A stretch of 64,000 nucleotides of DNA from Anastrepha obliqua (GCF_027943255.1 NC_072893.1:27178001-27242000), one strand, 5' to 3'; numbered from the stretch's first letter, positions 22,400-34,670 are shown. Translations and numbers: made by a program. The notes: generated by a model from the sequence alone, not told the origin.

Positions 22400-23600
22400 C
22401 TCTTTATTAAACAAAAAAAACTTTTTTTTATAGAGACAACACCACCAAAATTACAAAAAATGGTAAAAATTAAAAAAAAATATATTTATTTATTTCGTTT
22501 TTTTGTTTTTTACTTTTTTGCTAAGAAATTTGTAGTGAGAAGATTACTGTTATTATAATGTTTTCCAACATTTTATTTTTTTAATTTTTAATAATTCATC
22601 ACCGATATTTATTAATACTTTTTATAAAAAATACTTTATTTTTTAATAAGATTATTTTTTTATTGGACATAATTTTTTTAATTACATATAAATTTAATTA
22701 CATAAAAATATTATAATTTTTTATAAAAGAAACAATTTTTTTTAATTACATATAAATTTTTATAAAGGAAAATTTTCTTTTACATTTATTAAATTTTTTT
22801 ATGAGGATTATTTTTTTATTGGATGTAATTTTTTTAATTACATTTAATTTTAATTACATAAAAATATTATAATTTTTTATAAAAGAAAAAAAATTTTTTA
22901 ATTTGTTAAATTTTTTTATAAAGATTACTTTTTTTATTGGTTATAATTTAAAAAATATATATAAATTTTTATATATATTAATTTTTTATAAAAGAAAATT
23001 TTTTGATTGAATTTATTAAATTTTTTTATAAAGATTATTTTTTTATTGGATGTAATTTTTTTAATTACATTTAATTTTAATTACATAAAAATATTATAAT
23101 TTTTCATAAAAGAAACAAATTTTTTTAATTTGTTAAATTTTTTTATAAAGATTACTTTTTTTATTGGCTATAATTTAAAAAATATATATAAATTTTTATA
23201 TATATTAATTTTTTATAAAAGAAAATTTTTTGATTGAATTTATTAAATTTTTTTATAAAGATTATTTTTTTATTGGATATAATTTTTTAATTACATATAA
23301 ATTTTTAAAAAATTTTTTATAAAAGAAAAATTTTGTTTTAAATTTATTAAATTTTTTTATAAAGATTGTTTTTTTATTGGATATAATTTTTTTAATTACA
23401 CATACATTTTTATATAATTTTTTATAAAGGAAAAATTTTGTTTTAAATTTATTAAATTTTTTTATAAAGATTGCTTTTTATTTGATATAATTTTTTTAAT
23501 TACATATACATTTTTATATAATTTTGTATAAAAGGAAAGTTTTTCTTAGTTTTAAAAATTTTTTTTTTTTTAATTTTAAAATTTTTAATTTAATTTTTGT
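22400..23600. repeat. AT-rich array with 227 bp higher-order period
   Basis: Monomers of about 104-117 bp are built on aaatttttttataaagatta, ttttttattgg and attttttataaaagaaaa. The landmark gattattttttt occurs at 22806, 23033 and 23260, exactly 227 bp apart each time. Related half-unit landmarks occur at 22923, 23364 and 23469. So a dimeric repeat sits in the middle of a more degenerate array. No coding potential was seen. Confidence 0.85.
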
Positions 23601-25280
23601 TTTTTTTTTGTCTTACACAACAAAATCCTACAATATTGAACCTTCATACACTCACACGCTTACCTTATAAACATAAAACGTATATACGAAGATATCGCAT
23701 GGATAATAAAAAACGTGCAAAGAATTTTGCTAAAATTGCCGACGGCTGCCTAAGCCGGCCCAACAGCATCGAGCATAATTCTTATCGAAACTGTTATCAC
23801 GTTTGTAACATTAGGTAGGTGGAAAATTTATAGTGAGATTGGCAGACAGTATAACAGAACGAGGGTGTCAGTAATGCACGAAAACTGAAAAAGAAGAGAA
23901 GGCAAAGTGGGAGGTGATGGGAGCCATAACAACGTACGCAAATTCGCATTCCTTCTATACTGGAGTATGGGGGGCGAAGTAGGCAGACAGACTGTTAGCG
24001 CATACACAAACATTCCAGTGAATAGCCATTGAAGGATGTGTTAAAGTGTATACATAAATTTATAAATCGACGCATCGTTCAAATAAACTGTTTGCTGCGA
24101 AAAGTGTCCTGCCCGGCGTATACGTAACAAATTGTATGCGCATTGTTTCATTGTTATTGCCTCAACTTTATGTAATTGTAATGTCTGACGATATGATAGC
24201 AAACCAGCAAAGCTATTTAAAACTGCAGTTTACCCAAACACTAAGAAAATTACTAGTCAACATTCTTCGGCAGCCTTGAGGCAGAAACACTTTGCTGCTG
24301 ATAAGCAAACATTTGGTATGTTTCTCTGTTGATTTGTTGGTGTGTTGGTCTGTTTTTCTCTTGGTATATTGGTCTGTTGGTATGTTTGTCTTCCAACTGT
24401 CTGTTGGTTAAATTAAATTTGTTAAGCTCATTGCTTTGTCTGCATTTCCAAAGTACAATCATCTCACTCTCACTTTCACTTTGCCTTGGTATGTGCCTTT
24501 CAATTTCATTTACACATACACATACATACATCCATACATACTCGTACATATATATTCAGCATTTTGTAGTGCCCCAGCAAACATTTTCATTTGAAATGTA
24601 TTTCTAAGTTGGTTACTTTTTGCTGGATGTGCCTCCGAATTATTTGGGTATTTAATGAGCTTTTCCCAAGACGGTTTTAATTATGCCAGAAAAACGATAA
24701 GGGTGCTTTTTAATTCCAGCAGCTGACTTAGGATATAAATGCACTAAGTTTATTTAGTCAATATTTTAATGTAGTTCACTTTGTTTTTTATTTACTTTTT
24801 GAGATTCTGGGCTAATTAGTGCACGAAACTTAATCAGTTCGGTGGCAGCAATAAATTGACAATCAGACAAAATAAGTGATTAAGTACAGTAGTGTAACTG
24901 AATGTAAAAGGGATGAGTTTTTATAGTGGAGATGGTATCTATCTGAGTGATGAGCTCTTTCAGTACGCAAACTCGCGTGGCAGATGTAAAAAATGGGAAA
25001 TCTGCTATTTACTAAATGGACTTCAATTTCATTCGAATACTGTTTACAAATAATTATTTATTATACACGGTGCATACGGTATTCAAGGATGCGTATATGT
25101 GGCTATAACTTCTCGGAATCATTACTTCTTTTTTTGCTCTTTTCCATATAAGGTATGGAGGACTACAATTTAACTCAAGTCGTCGAGTCATTAAATTATC
25201 GTCGCTTTATGTGCAAATCCCACCTATTTAGAAACTTCTAATTTTTTCAACTACGCCCCTTCACTCATTCATAAGGTTCG
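23601..25280. other. No recognised gene
   Basis: Mixed-composition noncoding DNA. It includes a ttggtmtgttkgt-like simple repeat near 24310-24420 and a (CATA)n run near 24505-24540. Overlapping short frames on both strands carry no motif. Confidence 0.5.
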
Positions 25281-25282
25281 CC

Positions 25283-26216
25283 GTGAATGAAAGCATCAGG
25301 TGGCGATGCAGAATCTTTTGCAAAACGCAAAATAACACGAGAAAAGTTCTGACACTGCCTCATCTGCAGAATTTATTCAACAAGAAAAAGCGATCATTAA
25401 CGAGGGCTCTTCAAAATCAGGAAGCGGTCCTTGCAAGGAAGCTTAATCTTTCTGAGTGTCTTTACTGTCGAGTTGTTAATGAAGATCTCCAGTATGAGTC
25501 TTACGTTACGCGCAGAAGACAGTTTAAGCCGGAGAAAACACAATAACTGCGAGTTATCCGATCAAAATGGCTTCTAAAAGACATCTGAAACGCCTGAGAC
25601 GTTATGGTTTTTTCTGACGAAACAAATTTTCACCAAGACCAGAAGAACAGTTGCAGAATTAACCAAATTGATAAATGGCTATGTCCGTGAAGGAATGGTT
25701 TCTGTTGTAATGGTTCGAGGTTCCTGTTGTCATGCACACGAAGTTTGCTGCCTCTGTTATGGTTTCGGGTGTTGAGAGCACCAAAAGACATGCCAAGCCA
25801 CAAACTTCTTTACTTAAATGAAATTCGCTGCATATATCGAGGTGCAGAGAGGCATAAATGGAACCGTGGATTGATAGTGTACGTGATGACAGCCCATAAC
25901 GTCATTCAGCAAGACTCTGATCCTTCACACAAAGCAATGGGGACACAGGATTGGTTGGCTGAAAATTTCCATGATCACATAATACCAAACTTATGGCCAC
26001 TTAACTCCCCAGACCTTACTCGTCTGCATTACTACCCTCTATACGTAGTTGAGCGTGAAACCAATAAGCATCCTCATAAAGCCATTTCTTCTCTGAAGGT
26101 TGTCATTAATACCGTTACAATCAATATGAATTAGGAGCAGTTACGCGGGCATGCAAGCATTGCTAGATCCGGATCGATGCGGTTATTGCAACTAATGGAA
26201 ATTTAATTGCATGATT
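25283..26216 (+). pseudogene. maT-like (DD37D) Tc1/mariner transposase remnant
   Basis: The translation begins with an HTH-like region (KLNLSECLYCRVVNEDLQYE, YVTRRRQFKPEK). It then passes through frame changes to VFSDETNF-like and MHTKFAAS-like segments near 25600-25740. NVIQQDSDPSHKAMGTQDWL carries the second Asp. LNSPDLTRLHYYPLYVVERE follows, then NKHPHKAISSLKVVI and, in another frame, RIDAVIATNGNLI. Counting from the second Asp, the third catalytic position (37 residues between) is His where relatives have Asp in the PLDYY context. No terminal repeats were identified. The maT assignment rests on this spacing and on motif memory. Confidence 0.72.
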
Positions 26217-26990
26217 TTATTGATATATTAAATGTAATAATTTTACCTGATTTTCTGTGCGTATTTGAATATACAATAAACGCGGGTTTGAATGAACCCC
26301 AACTTAGCCGGACTCTTCGATCAGTAAACACCAAATTCCTTTCATTGAACACCCCGCAAGGTGAACACATAATTTCTTTTGTACTGAGTAGAGTGAACAA
26401 AACTTAATAATTAAATAAAATACTGCATCAAAATCTATCACAACCTTTGACAAAGCTATTGAGTGAACCAAAGAAAAAGAAAACAAAATTCTCTTGATAA
26501 TTTCAGGCTTGAGCATTTTGCACTACCACCAAATTGCACTATCACTAATTTTTTAATTGCCACTTAAAATAATGGTTTCATTATCACTAATTCTTCAGTT
26601 TTTCAGTGTTTCAACTGTCCCCTTATTGCACTAATTATTTCATGCACTATGCCCAACCCTAGATGGCTTACATACTCGCCCTTCAAAGTTTTAGAAAAGG
26701 AAGATCTTAGAGGAAAGAAGGGATAAACCAATATTAAAGCCTGTTTTGGGAAAAAATGGTTGTAAATTAAAAAAAAAATCTAAATAAAATTATAAATAAA
26801 ATAATTTTATTGCACAAATTATTAACTATAATGGTTTTTAAACTCCTATTTTAAGTTCTATGAATAACTTCGGTTGAGTAAACAGGTCTTGCACGAATTA
26901 ATTCACTCTACACGGGTTTTTACGAAAGCTTTTGAAATTTGTAGAGATTACTGAGTACAGTTTAGGCTATTATTGAAAAAACAAAAAATC
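26217..26990. other. No recognised gene
   Basis: Noncoding. The reading frames at 26203-26516 overlap on opposite strands and have no motif. It grades into the AT-rich array. Confidence 0.5.
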
Positions 26991-28500
26991 GTGAGTGTTA
27001 TTTTTATAAACCAAAAAAAATTTTTTTAAATATGAAAACAATATTTCTTTTTCTTTAAAAAATATTTAAAATAACTTAAATAAAAAAAAATTTATATTAT
27101 TCCAAATTATAATATTTCCAAAAATCAAACAAAATCATAGAAGATGTGTTTTTTTTAAATATATAAAAACACAATATTACAAAAAAATTGTTCTCCAAAA
27201 ATATAAAAAAAGAATTTCCACAATTTTTTTTTTAAAACAACAATTTTTTCCAAAAAGGAACTATTTTTTACAAAAATGAAAAAAATCATAGAAATAATTT
27301 CTTTTTTTTTCAAATATAAAAGAAAAATATTACAAAAATTTGTTTTTCCAAAAATATAAAAAGAAAAACTTTTTATATTATAAATGTTTTAAATCAAAAA
27401 GAAATAATTTCCAAAAACAGAACGTAGAAGACGTGTTTTTTTTTTAAACATTAAAAAAATATATATATACAAAAAAATTATAATTATTTGAAATAAAAAA
27501 TATATTTTGCAAAACTAAAAAAAAGAAAGGAAACAATCGTAGCAGATGTGTTCTTTTTTCAAGAATATTAAACAAAAAATATTTTTTTCAAATATATAAA
27601 AGAAATTTTATTAAAAAGTTTTACTAAAATTTTTTTTCCAATTTTTTCCATTTTGAAATTTTTTTTACAAAAATTTGTTTTTTCAAAAATATAAAAAAAC
27701 ATATTTTTTTTAATAAAAATTTAAAATAAAATAAAAATTCTTTCCAAAAATAAAAAAAATATTTTGACCATAAACACAAATATAAGAAAACATACTTTTT
27801 ATATTATACAAAAAAAAATGTTTTAAATCAAAAACAAATAATTTCCAAACGTAAAAATAAAAGCGTAAAAATAGAAGGCGCATTTTTTCCAAAACATTAA
27901 AAAAATATATATATAAAAAAATATTATAAATATTTGAAACAAAAAAAAAATTTTACAAAAATTAAAAAAAATCGTAGCAAACGTGTTCTTTTTTCAAATA
28001 TTAAACAAAAAATATTTTTTCAAAAATAAAAAAAAAATTTATTAAAAAGTTTTATAAACATTTTTTTTTCCAAAAAAATCAAAGAAAAAATTTTATTTTT
28101 TTTCAAATATATGTTAAAAAAAAACAAAAAATACTTTCCAAACATAAAAAAAAAATTTTTTTCCATAAATAAAAAAATATGTATCAGTTTTTCAGAAACT
28201 CACATCACAATCACAAATTTTATTTTTAAAAAGGTATATTTCATTGTACAAAATAAAACAAAATTAAATGTTAAATAACTCTATGCCATAGTCTTAGTTT
28301 TTTTCCCAAAATCAAAAAAAAATATTTTCCAAAAAAAACCAGTATATTTTCCAAAAATAAAAATATATATAATTTTTCGCAAACTTATAATCAGAAATTA
28401 TATATTTAAAAAGTATATTTCAATCTAATAAAATGAAAAATAAATTTTAAATTTTTAAAACAACCGAAAGTATCCCACTTAAAAAAATTCGATACCATAA
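26990..28500. repeat. AT-rich array with ~435-450 bp spaced landmarks
   Basis: Poly-A/T-rich sequence with recurring ccaaaaatataaaaaaa blocks. The landmark (a)tcgtagcagatgtgttcttt occurs near 27536 and again, as atcgtagcaaacgtgttctt, near 27970 (~434 bp apart). Diverged forms lie near 27134 and 27420. The block aacattaaaaaaatatatat occurs near 27448 and 27895 (~447 bp apart). The array is degenerate and noncoding. Confidence 0.7.
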
Positions 28501-30175
28501 TTTTCAAAATTAAATAACTCTCAACGGAGAAGGCAGGGAGTTCCAATCAAACAAACAAAAAGTGATTACCAACATGAGACTATTTGATAGCATTTTGTTT
28601 GTGTAAAATCACCATAGAACACAAAATTTCAAATGGCTCTACTTTGTACTTACACTTTACATCCAACTAAGTTTTATTAGCAGCAAAATTTGGTTTCCAG
28701 AAACAAAGTTGCTAGCCGGACATATCACCCTCAGTTGCGGTATTTCAACTCCGATTGGAATGTCGCGTGTTTATATCAGTTTATTATATAATTTAACACT
28801 CAGTCTCATATCATTTATGAGCTAAAGGCCAAATAAGTAGAACTCGGTGTTAATTTGATGAAACTCCATCGCGTGATGTGTGTGGCTATCAAGAGGATAA
28901 TTCATATTTGCGAGCATGCCACTTAGGAGCAGTTTGGGTCATTAGAGGCGTGCGCCCTATATTTTTTCATTAATTGAATAAAACTTATGTATATCAGCTT
29001 ACCCTAAAGTCATGTGGATTTTTCGAAATAATCATTTAATAAGCTCATCTATCATAGTTGTGAAGGCATCATACCACCAAAATGATTCGACACTGAGGCC
29101 TGTAAGGTAATCATTACTTAAAGGAACAACTGCAGGATGATAACGCCTCTGGCAAATGATTTTACGCATGGCACTTTAATATAATTTATAGAAGATCGCC
29201 TTAATTGTGTTTGCTCAAGTATTACTGACCGACATTCAGGATCCTCTGAATTCGATTAGTCTGCGCACATAAAATAAATATCACTCATCAGTCAGATCGC
29301 AAAAAATATTCTCCTCAAAGCTACTTAGCAGTTCTCCAGTTCCTGGGGAAAAACGGTAAGAACCATTATGTCTTGGACGCAATCAAGATGCACTTCGCGA
29401 ATTGCAGCTAAATTTTGGTCCAAGTACCTTACAAGAATGAATTTTGTTATCCTTTTGTAAGGTTGAACTGATTGACTTCACTGAAGATGAAATGTGGATA
29501 TTAGAGTATGACTCCAAGATCCGTAACTGTGGTCAGCAGTGAGTGGGCAATGATCTACATCGACTAACGAAAGCGAGGATGTCCAAGTTGCGACTGAAGG
29601 CTGATCATCTTTTTCCCCGATATCTTTCGAACAGAGCGTCACTAGATCTAAGTTGACGTCCTAGAAGAAATGTGGGCACGCATATCTCGTGTATGTTTCG
29701 TATTCGTTGAGAAAGGCTAAATGTTGCACAGCGACAGAGTAACCATCCACTTTTTATTTGTTATTTAAGAGTTTTTGGCGCAAAAAACCATTCAAACGTT
29801 GCCGCTCCCACCTTTTAGCACACTAATTCTCTACCATTTAGTTGAACTCTATTCTCTACCATTTAGTTGAACTTCAAAGGAACTCATGGTGGTGGGCTAT
29901 AGAAGGTTACATTTTATTAATTTTTATTTTCCCAAATATTTAAATTTTTTATAAAGTAATTAATTTTAATTTTAATTTTTAATAGCTGGATAAATTCTTT
30001 TTCGTTTGATATCCATATAAATATCTCAGAGCAAGAATTTTTTGGAAATTTATTTCTCTGAAGCTTTAAAGTCCTTTAAAAAATTAAATAGCAGAAAATT
30101 GTGCAGCATTATTAAATAAAATCTAATGCTTTATTTTTTTCTGAATAGCAAAATTGTTGATTTTTGTCACACAGT
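28501..30175. other. No recognised gene; 25 bp tandem pair
   Basis: Noncoding. A 25 bp unit containing ttctctaccatttagttgaa is duplicated in tandem at about 29827 and 29852. No terminal repeats, RNA gene or long reading frame were recognised. Confidence 0.5.
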
Positions 30176-32884
30176 GTTTTTTTTTTTCTTTTTTTCTAAT
30201 AGGAGAAAATTGTCAGAAGCCTATTTGACAAGTTGGCCGTCAGTGTGGGACTTCAATCCTAACTAAAACCTCCTCTCGTCCCTCCGGAACCTTGGCGTTA
30301 AGTAATGCGTTGGAAGGCCGTTTTGGAGCCAGTAACTGTCCCGTGTTCACTCTGCGACGACTCCTCGACCTTTTTCAGCAGCCAGATGCACCAGTTGTTG
30401 TTGTCTGAAGTCCGCCTTTCATGCCTGTTCCTCCGCACGCAACATTTTTGTTATAAGCGCTGCATTTACACTGAAAGCACGCCATTTTTCTGCCTTATAG
30501 CAACTTTGCACTATGAAGTTCACTTCTGTTGGGAATTCACCGAAGGCCTTAAAGGGAACATAAATTGAAATTGCCTTGCACTTTCTAACGTGTCAGGACA
30601 GACAGGACAAGAAGAGTAGTTTTAAATGAAAGCTATGCAAATATTCCGTGAAACATGGCCCATGGCCGCTCAGCAATTGCGTTAGATAAAAGTCATCCTC
30701 TTCGTGCTTTCTACCAAGCCATTTTGGAATGTCCGTTATTAGATTATAGGTGCAGCAACTCTTGTCAGAACTCTTGCCATTCACTTATGGTGCTCTTTCG
30801 CTTCTCTTTTTTAACGCTGCAGGACGTCTCCTCCCCTGTTGGCTTATACAAACTTTTCAGCTCCTTTATGAGCAGATCAACCGGGATTTTCCTCGATATT
30901 ACAGCTATGGCATCATCAGGAATCGTGCAGGAACCGCTCGCGACTCTTAACGCGTTAGGTCTCGTTTTTACTTCCTTTATAAACGATTTTTCCGATCGGC
31001 GCACCGATATCTGCATACATTATAACAAAGGGGGTTACTAAGGAGACTAACAGACCTTTTCTTCGCGTGGCCCTCCTATGTTTGGCATAAGTCTTGATAG
31101 ACTTGGCTATGCACTCGTTGCGCCTTTTTGCTAACTGCTGCAAGATGATACCTGAAAGTTATTCGGGAGTCAAGGGCAACTTTCAAATACTTTAAATACG
31201 GCTGCGATTTTATGTGGCACTCGTCCACAAAGATGACCAACTCCTCGCGCGCCTTCATCGTATTAAGCATAGGCACTTCGGTCTTCTGCACTGCAAGCTC
31301 TAACTTTGTTGATACCAGTATTTTATTCTCAGGGGAACGAGACATTTGTCAACGACCACCAACGGGATATCGTTTGAATAACCAGCGAGTGTTGCTCCGG
31401 TAGCAAGATTGATTTTCAGCATGCCGTCGTACATGGCACTTCATAGGGCCGGCCCTAGTAAGAACCTTGCGGTACGCTGCCTATTACCTCATACATTTTA
31501 AAGCCATCTTCCGTGTCACATAGCTGGATCCTACTTTTAAAATAGTGGCCAACAATTCGTAGTAATTAACTAGCGACCTTAAAATCTGAGAGCGCACCCA
31601 TTATGTGTGCCCAGTTCACCGACCAGTTTTTGCCAGACCTTCTGCTCTTACCACTTGTGGCTTCGCGTGCGATATCCATTGCCATAGTAATGGCATCCAC
31701 CATCGACCGAGCTTTCCGGAACCCAAACTGGTATGCGAAGAACCCACCAGGCTTTTCTAAGTGCTCCTGTAGTCTACTGCAGATTATTTGCCCTAGCATT
31801 TTACCGATAGTATCCAACATGGTAAAAAGAGGAAAAAAGAAAAAGAGGAATGCGAACGATTTCAATAGAACATCTCGAAGACCTAGATTTTGCTGATGAC
31901 ATCATTATATTCTCTCAACGCAAATCGGATATGCAAAGCAAGTTGAATAATCTCGTAAAGCATTCTGGTGTCGCTGGACTTAAAGTCAATGCAAAGAAGC
32001 CATGCACACGAACGATGCATTCTACAATATCGGAGAGGAAAATATTAAAAATGAAAACGTATTTTCAATACCTTGAAAGCCAATTCACTGCGGAAAGCGG
32101 ATGCAAAAGAGATATATCTACAAGATTGCAAAAAGTTTCCAGTGTGGCTGTCCAAGCAAATGCACATTACAACAAAAAAACAGATTTTCAACTCCAATGT
32201 TAAATCAGTTCTTTTCTACGCCTGTGAAACATGGTGTCTGTCTGCGGAAATTGTACAGAAGCTTCAAGTGTTCATGAACCGCAACATGAGACAACTGGAC
32301 ATCTAATACTGAATTCCAACGACGATGCCATCAAAAGCCAATTGTAACTGAAATAAGAGAACGTAGATGGAGATGTCTTGGCCATGCCCTACGGACAGGT
32401 GGCGCTGAAATCAGCAGACAAGCGCTTGATTGGAACCCCCAAGGACAGCGCAGAGGAGGCAGACGTAGGGGTTTTTGGAATGCTGCATCGAAGAGGAATA
32501 CAAAGCCGGGAACAAAACATTGACCTGGCAGCAAGTGAAAAATATATCCGGGAATCGCACAAAATAGAAAAATATGATAATTCTTTAGCCATATGCTCCG
32601 CAATGGAGACAAAGAAACGATGATGATGATCCAACATGCACCGTGGACGGTACGATGAGGGTTGGCCGGATGACTTCCCGAGCTTCAGCAAGAGTATTAA
32701 CCGCTGCCTTTTCCATATATCGGGAAAAACGTCTTCCAGGAGTCGCCTGTACAACAGAGTGGCAAACACGTCAGGTCTCATTTTGGCTGCTCTTTTGAGG
32801 GCAATGTTTGGTATCCCATCCAATATCGAGTCTTCATTGTCCTGAATGCGTCTTAATGCGCTTAGTATGTATTCCGCACTCATC
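30176..32884 (-). mobile_element. R1-like non-LTR element, 5' truncated, with nested insertion
   Basis: The plus-strand T-rich run at 30176-30198 reads as a poly(A)-like tail on the minus strand. From 32883 down: EYILSALRRIQDNEDSILDG, IPNIALKRAAKMRPDVFATL, QRLILLLKLGKSSGQPSSYR then MLD, then the RTE-like insertion (31822-32628). The frame resumes with MLDTIGKMLGQIICSRLQEH, FAYQFGFRKARSMVDAITMA and LELAVQKTEVP. After that come SGSCTIPDDAIAVISRKIPV, then ITDIPKWLGRKHEEDDFYLT and QLLSGHGPCFTEYL. These are R1-clade RT and C-terminal segments. The YxDD block was not found, so there is an internal loss near 31350-31560. Confidence 0.8.
31822..32628 (+). mobile_element. RTE-like element nested in the R1-like element
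   Basis: The insert is flanked by atccaacatg at 31812-31821 and 32629-32638, a 10 bp target duplication. It ends in a TGA-repeat tail (cgatgatgatgat). Coding remnants in several frames are HLEDLDFADDIIIFSQR (catalytic FADD), LNNLVKHSGVAGLKVNAKK, FQYLESQFTAESGCKRDIST, NSNVKSVLFYACETWCLSAE, then GHALRTGGAEISRQALDWNP in another frame and CSAMETKKR with a stop just before the tail. The catalytic Asp pair is intact but the 5' part of the RT is missing. Typical of 5'-truncated target-primed insertions. Confidence 0.85.
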
Positions 32885-32963
32885 AGTGGGAAGTCCCGGT
32901 GTTGTACTCATACATATGTACATATGGTGTGTATACTACATATATCCTTTCACCTAAGCTATT

Positions 32964-33237
32964 TACAGGGTCCGGCACTAGAAACGTAACCAATTAAAAA
33001 GGCCATTAATTTAGTTTGGAAAATTACTTTTTTTAATTCAAAATAAAAAGTGTGTGAAAAAAATACAAAGTTAAGAATCAATTTACTTTTGCTCGATTGC
33101 ACCTTTTGCCTTGACTACGGCCTTGAGACGGTCAGAAACGAATCGCAAGCTGCCCGAATTTGACTTGCAGTTGTTTTGGCTCACTCGTGGACAATGCCTT
33201 TCTGAAGTTGCTTACACTTCGAGTGCCAGACCCTCTA
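32964..33237. mobile_element. 270 bp Tc1-type miniature element
   Basis: Left cagggtccggcactagaaac and the reverse complement of the right end (gagggtctggcactcgaagt) are inverted repeats of about 26 bp with a few mismatches, flanked by TA (32964-32965 and 33236-33237). The interior on the minus strand can be read as VSDRLKAVVKAKGAIE, which resembles the C-terminus of Tc1-type transposases. So this is probably a deletion derivative rather than an unrelated MITE. Confidence 0.75.
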
Positions 33238-33739
33238 TAATATCATGAGCCTGCAAAACTAATTTCTTAAAATTTATTCCTCATGCTTACTGGGATGTGT
33301 GCATAGTCACGTAATCATCGAATTGTATGACTTTTTGGTGAAAGTGAAAGTGTAAGTGAAACTGACATGAAAGAGATTCCCAACATTTCAATTACATTTC
33401 GAGCATACAGTAATGGCATTTTAGGCGCATAGCAGCATCTACGGCTGTCCGTCGCTATTCACGCACAAAATTACTATGAGCCTGCAGTCATCTATTAGAA
33501 TGATAGCAAGACCAAAAAACAAAAACAAAGCGCTGTGTATTCCACTAGAGTATATGTTTCTACATAATATTTAAGCCCAAAAAAACAACAACAAACAAGA
33601 TAATATCAGTTCTAAATGGGTATATAATAATGACGGTTGCAAGGACAAAATAGCAGTTAATTTGCATGAATAGGAATTCCATAGTGGCTGCAGATGAAGG
33701 CAACACAAAAAAAAGAGAAAATCCAAAACGCGTGGATTA
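33238..33739. other. No recognised gene
   Basis: Noncoding, with A-rich simple sequence near 33570-33600 and 33690-33720. It ends at the left TA of the DD41D copy. Confidence 0.5.
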
Positions 33740-34670
33740 TAAAGGGTAGTTAAGTTTTAAGGGCCGGTGTTGATTTTGAATAAAATACAATTTTTTTAAG
33801 AAATTATTGTTATTTCTCTTTACTATGACAATATTGATATAACTCAATTATGTATGGAACAAAATATTGGCCAAATAGTCACGGCGGCCTCGGCGGCACA
33901 CCCCCATCCGATGGTCCAAATTTTCGATGACGCTGAGGCATAATTGAGGTTCTATGCCGTTAATGTGCCGAATTATCTCATCCTTTAGCCCATGAATTGT
34001 TGCTGGTTTATCGACGTACACCTTTTCTTTCAAATAACCTCAAAGAAAGAAGTCCAACGGTGTCAAATCACATGATCTTGGCGGCGAATTGATATCGCCG
34101 CGACGTGATATTATTCGGCCATCAAATTTTTCGCGCAAAAGAGCCATTGTTTCGTTAGCTGTGTGACAAGTGGCACCGTCCTGTTGAAACCACATATCGT
34201 CCACATCCATATCTTCCAATTCGGGCCATAAAAAGTTCGGTATGATCTCACGATAGCGAACTCTATTCACAGTAACTGTCTGACCGGCCTCATTTTGGGA
34301 AAAATACGGTCCAATGATGCCGACGGCCCATAAACCGCACCAAACAGTCACTCTTTGTGGGTGCATTGGGTTTTCGGCATTCACTCTTGGATTATCATTC
34401 GCCCAAATGCGGCAATTCTGCTTACTGACGAATCCACTGAGGTGAAAATGTGCCTCATCACTGAATCACGAAGTGCGCGATATTTTGATTTGAACGCCCG
34501 TTTTCATAATAAGCCTGAATAACTTTAATGCGTTGCTCGATTGTGTATCTTTTCATGGTTCAAATTGATTTAGTTTGAAATTGAAAAATATGAAATAAAA
34601 TGCAGAAAGAACTTGACGTTTAGGTGTGGTTCATATTCAAGATCGGCCCTTGAAATTTAACCACCCTTTA
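33740..34670 (-). mobile_element. DD41D-type Tc1/mariner element, copy B (deleted)
   Basis: The termini match copy A: left aagggtagttaagttttaag, right (reverse complement) aagggtggttaaatttcaag, with TA at 33740-33741 and 34669-34670. The body is 927 bp. The minus-strand transposase has an internal deletion placed differently from the one in copy A, so neither copy derives from the other by simple duplication. Confidence 0.88.
33848..34556 (-). pseudogene. DD41D transposase, copy B, internally deleted
   Basis: The start at 34556 gives MKRYTIEQRIKVIQAYYENG then RSNQN, after which most of the DNA-binding region is lost. In a second frame SDEAHFHLSGFVSKQNCRIW follows, with the first catalytic Asp. 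The frame from 34384 reads MHPQRVTVWCGLWAVGIIGP, DDMWFQQDGATCHTANETMA (second Asp) and PPRSCDLTPLDFFL. A further frame change leads to VYVDKPATIHGLKDEIIRHI. I count 41 residues between the second Asp (QQD) and the Asp of TPLDF, hence DD41D. All three acidic positions survive. The DNA-binding region does not. Confidence 0.85.

Noticed and set aside
30655..31041. 128-codon plus-strand frame
   Set aside because: Antisense to the R1-like C-terminal region, which carries the recognised motifs on minus.
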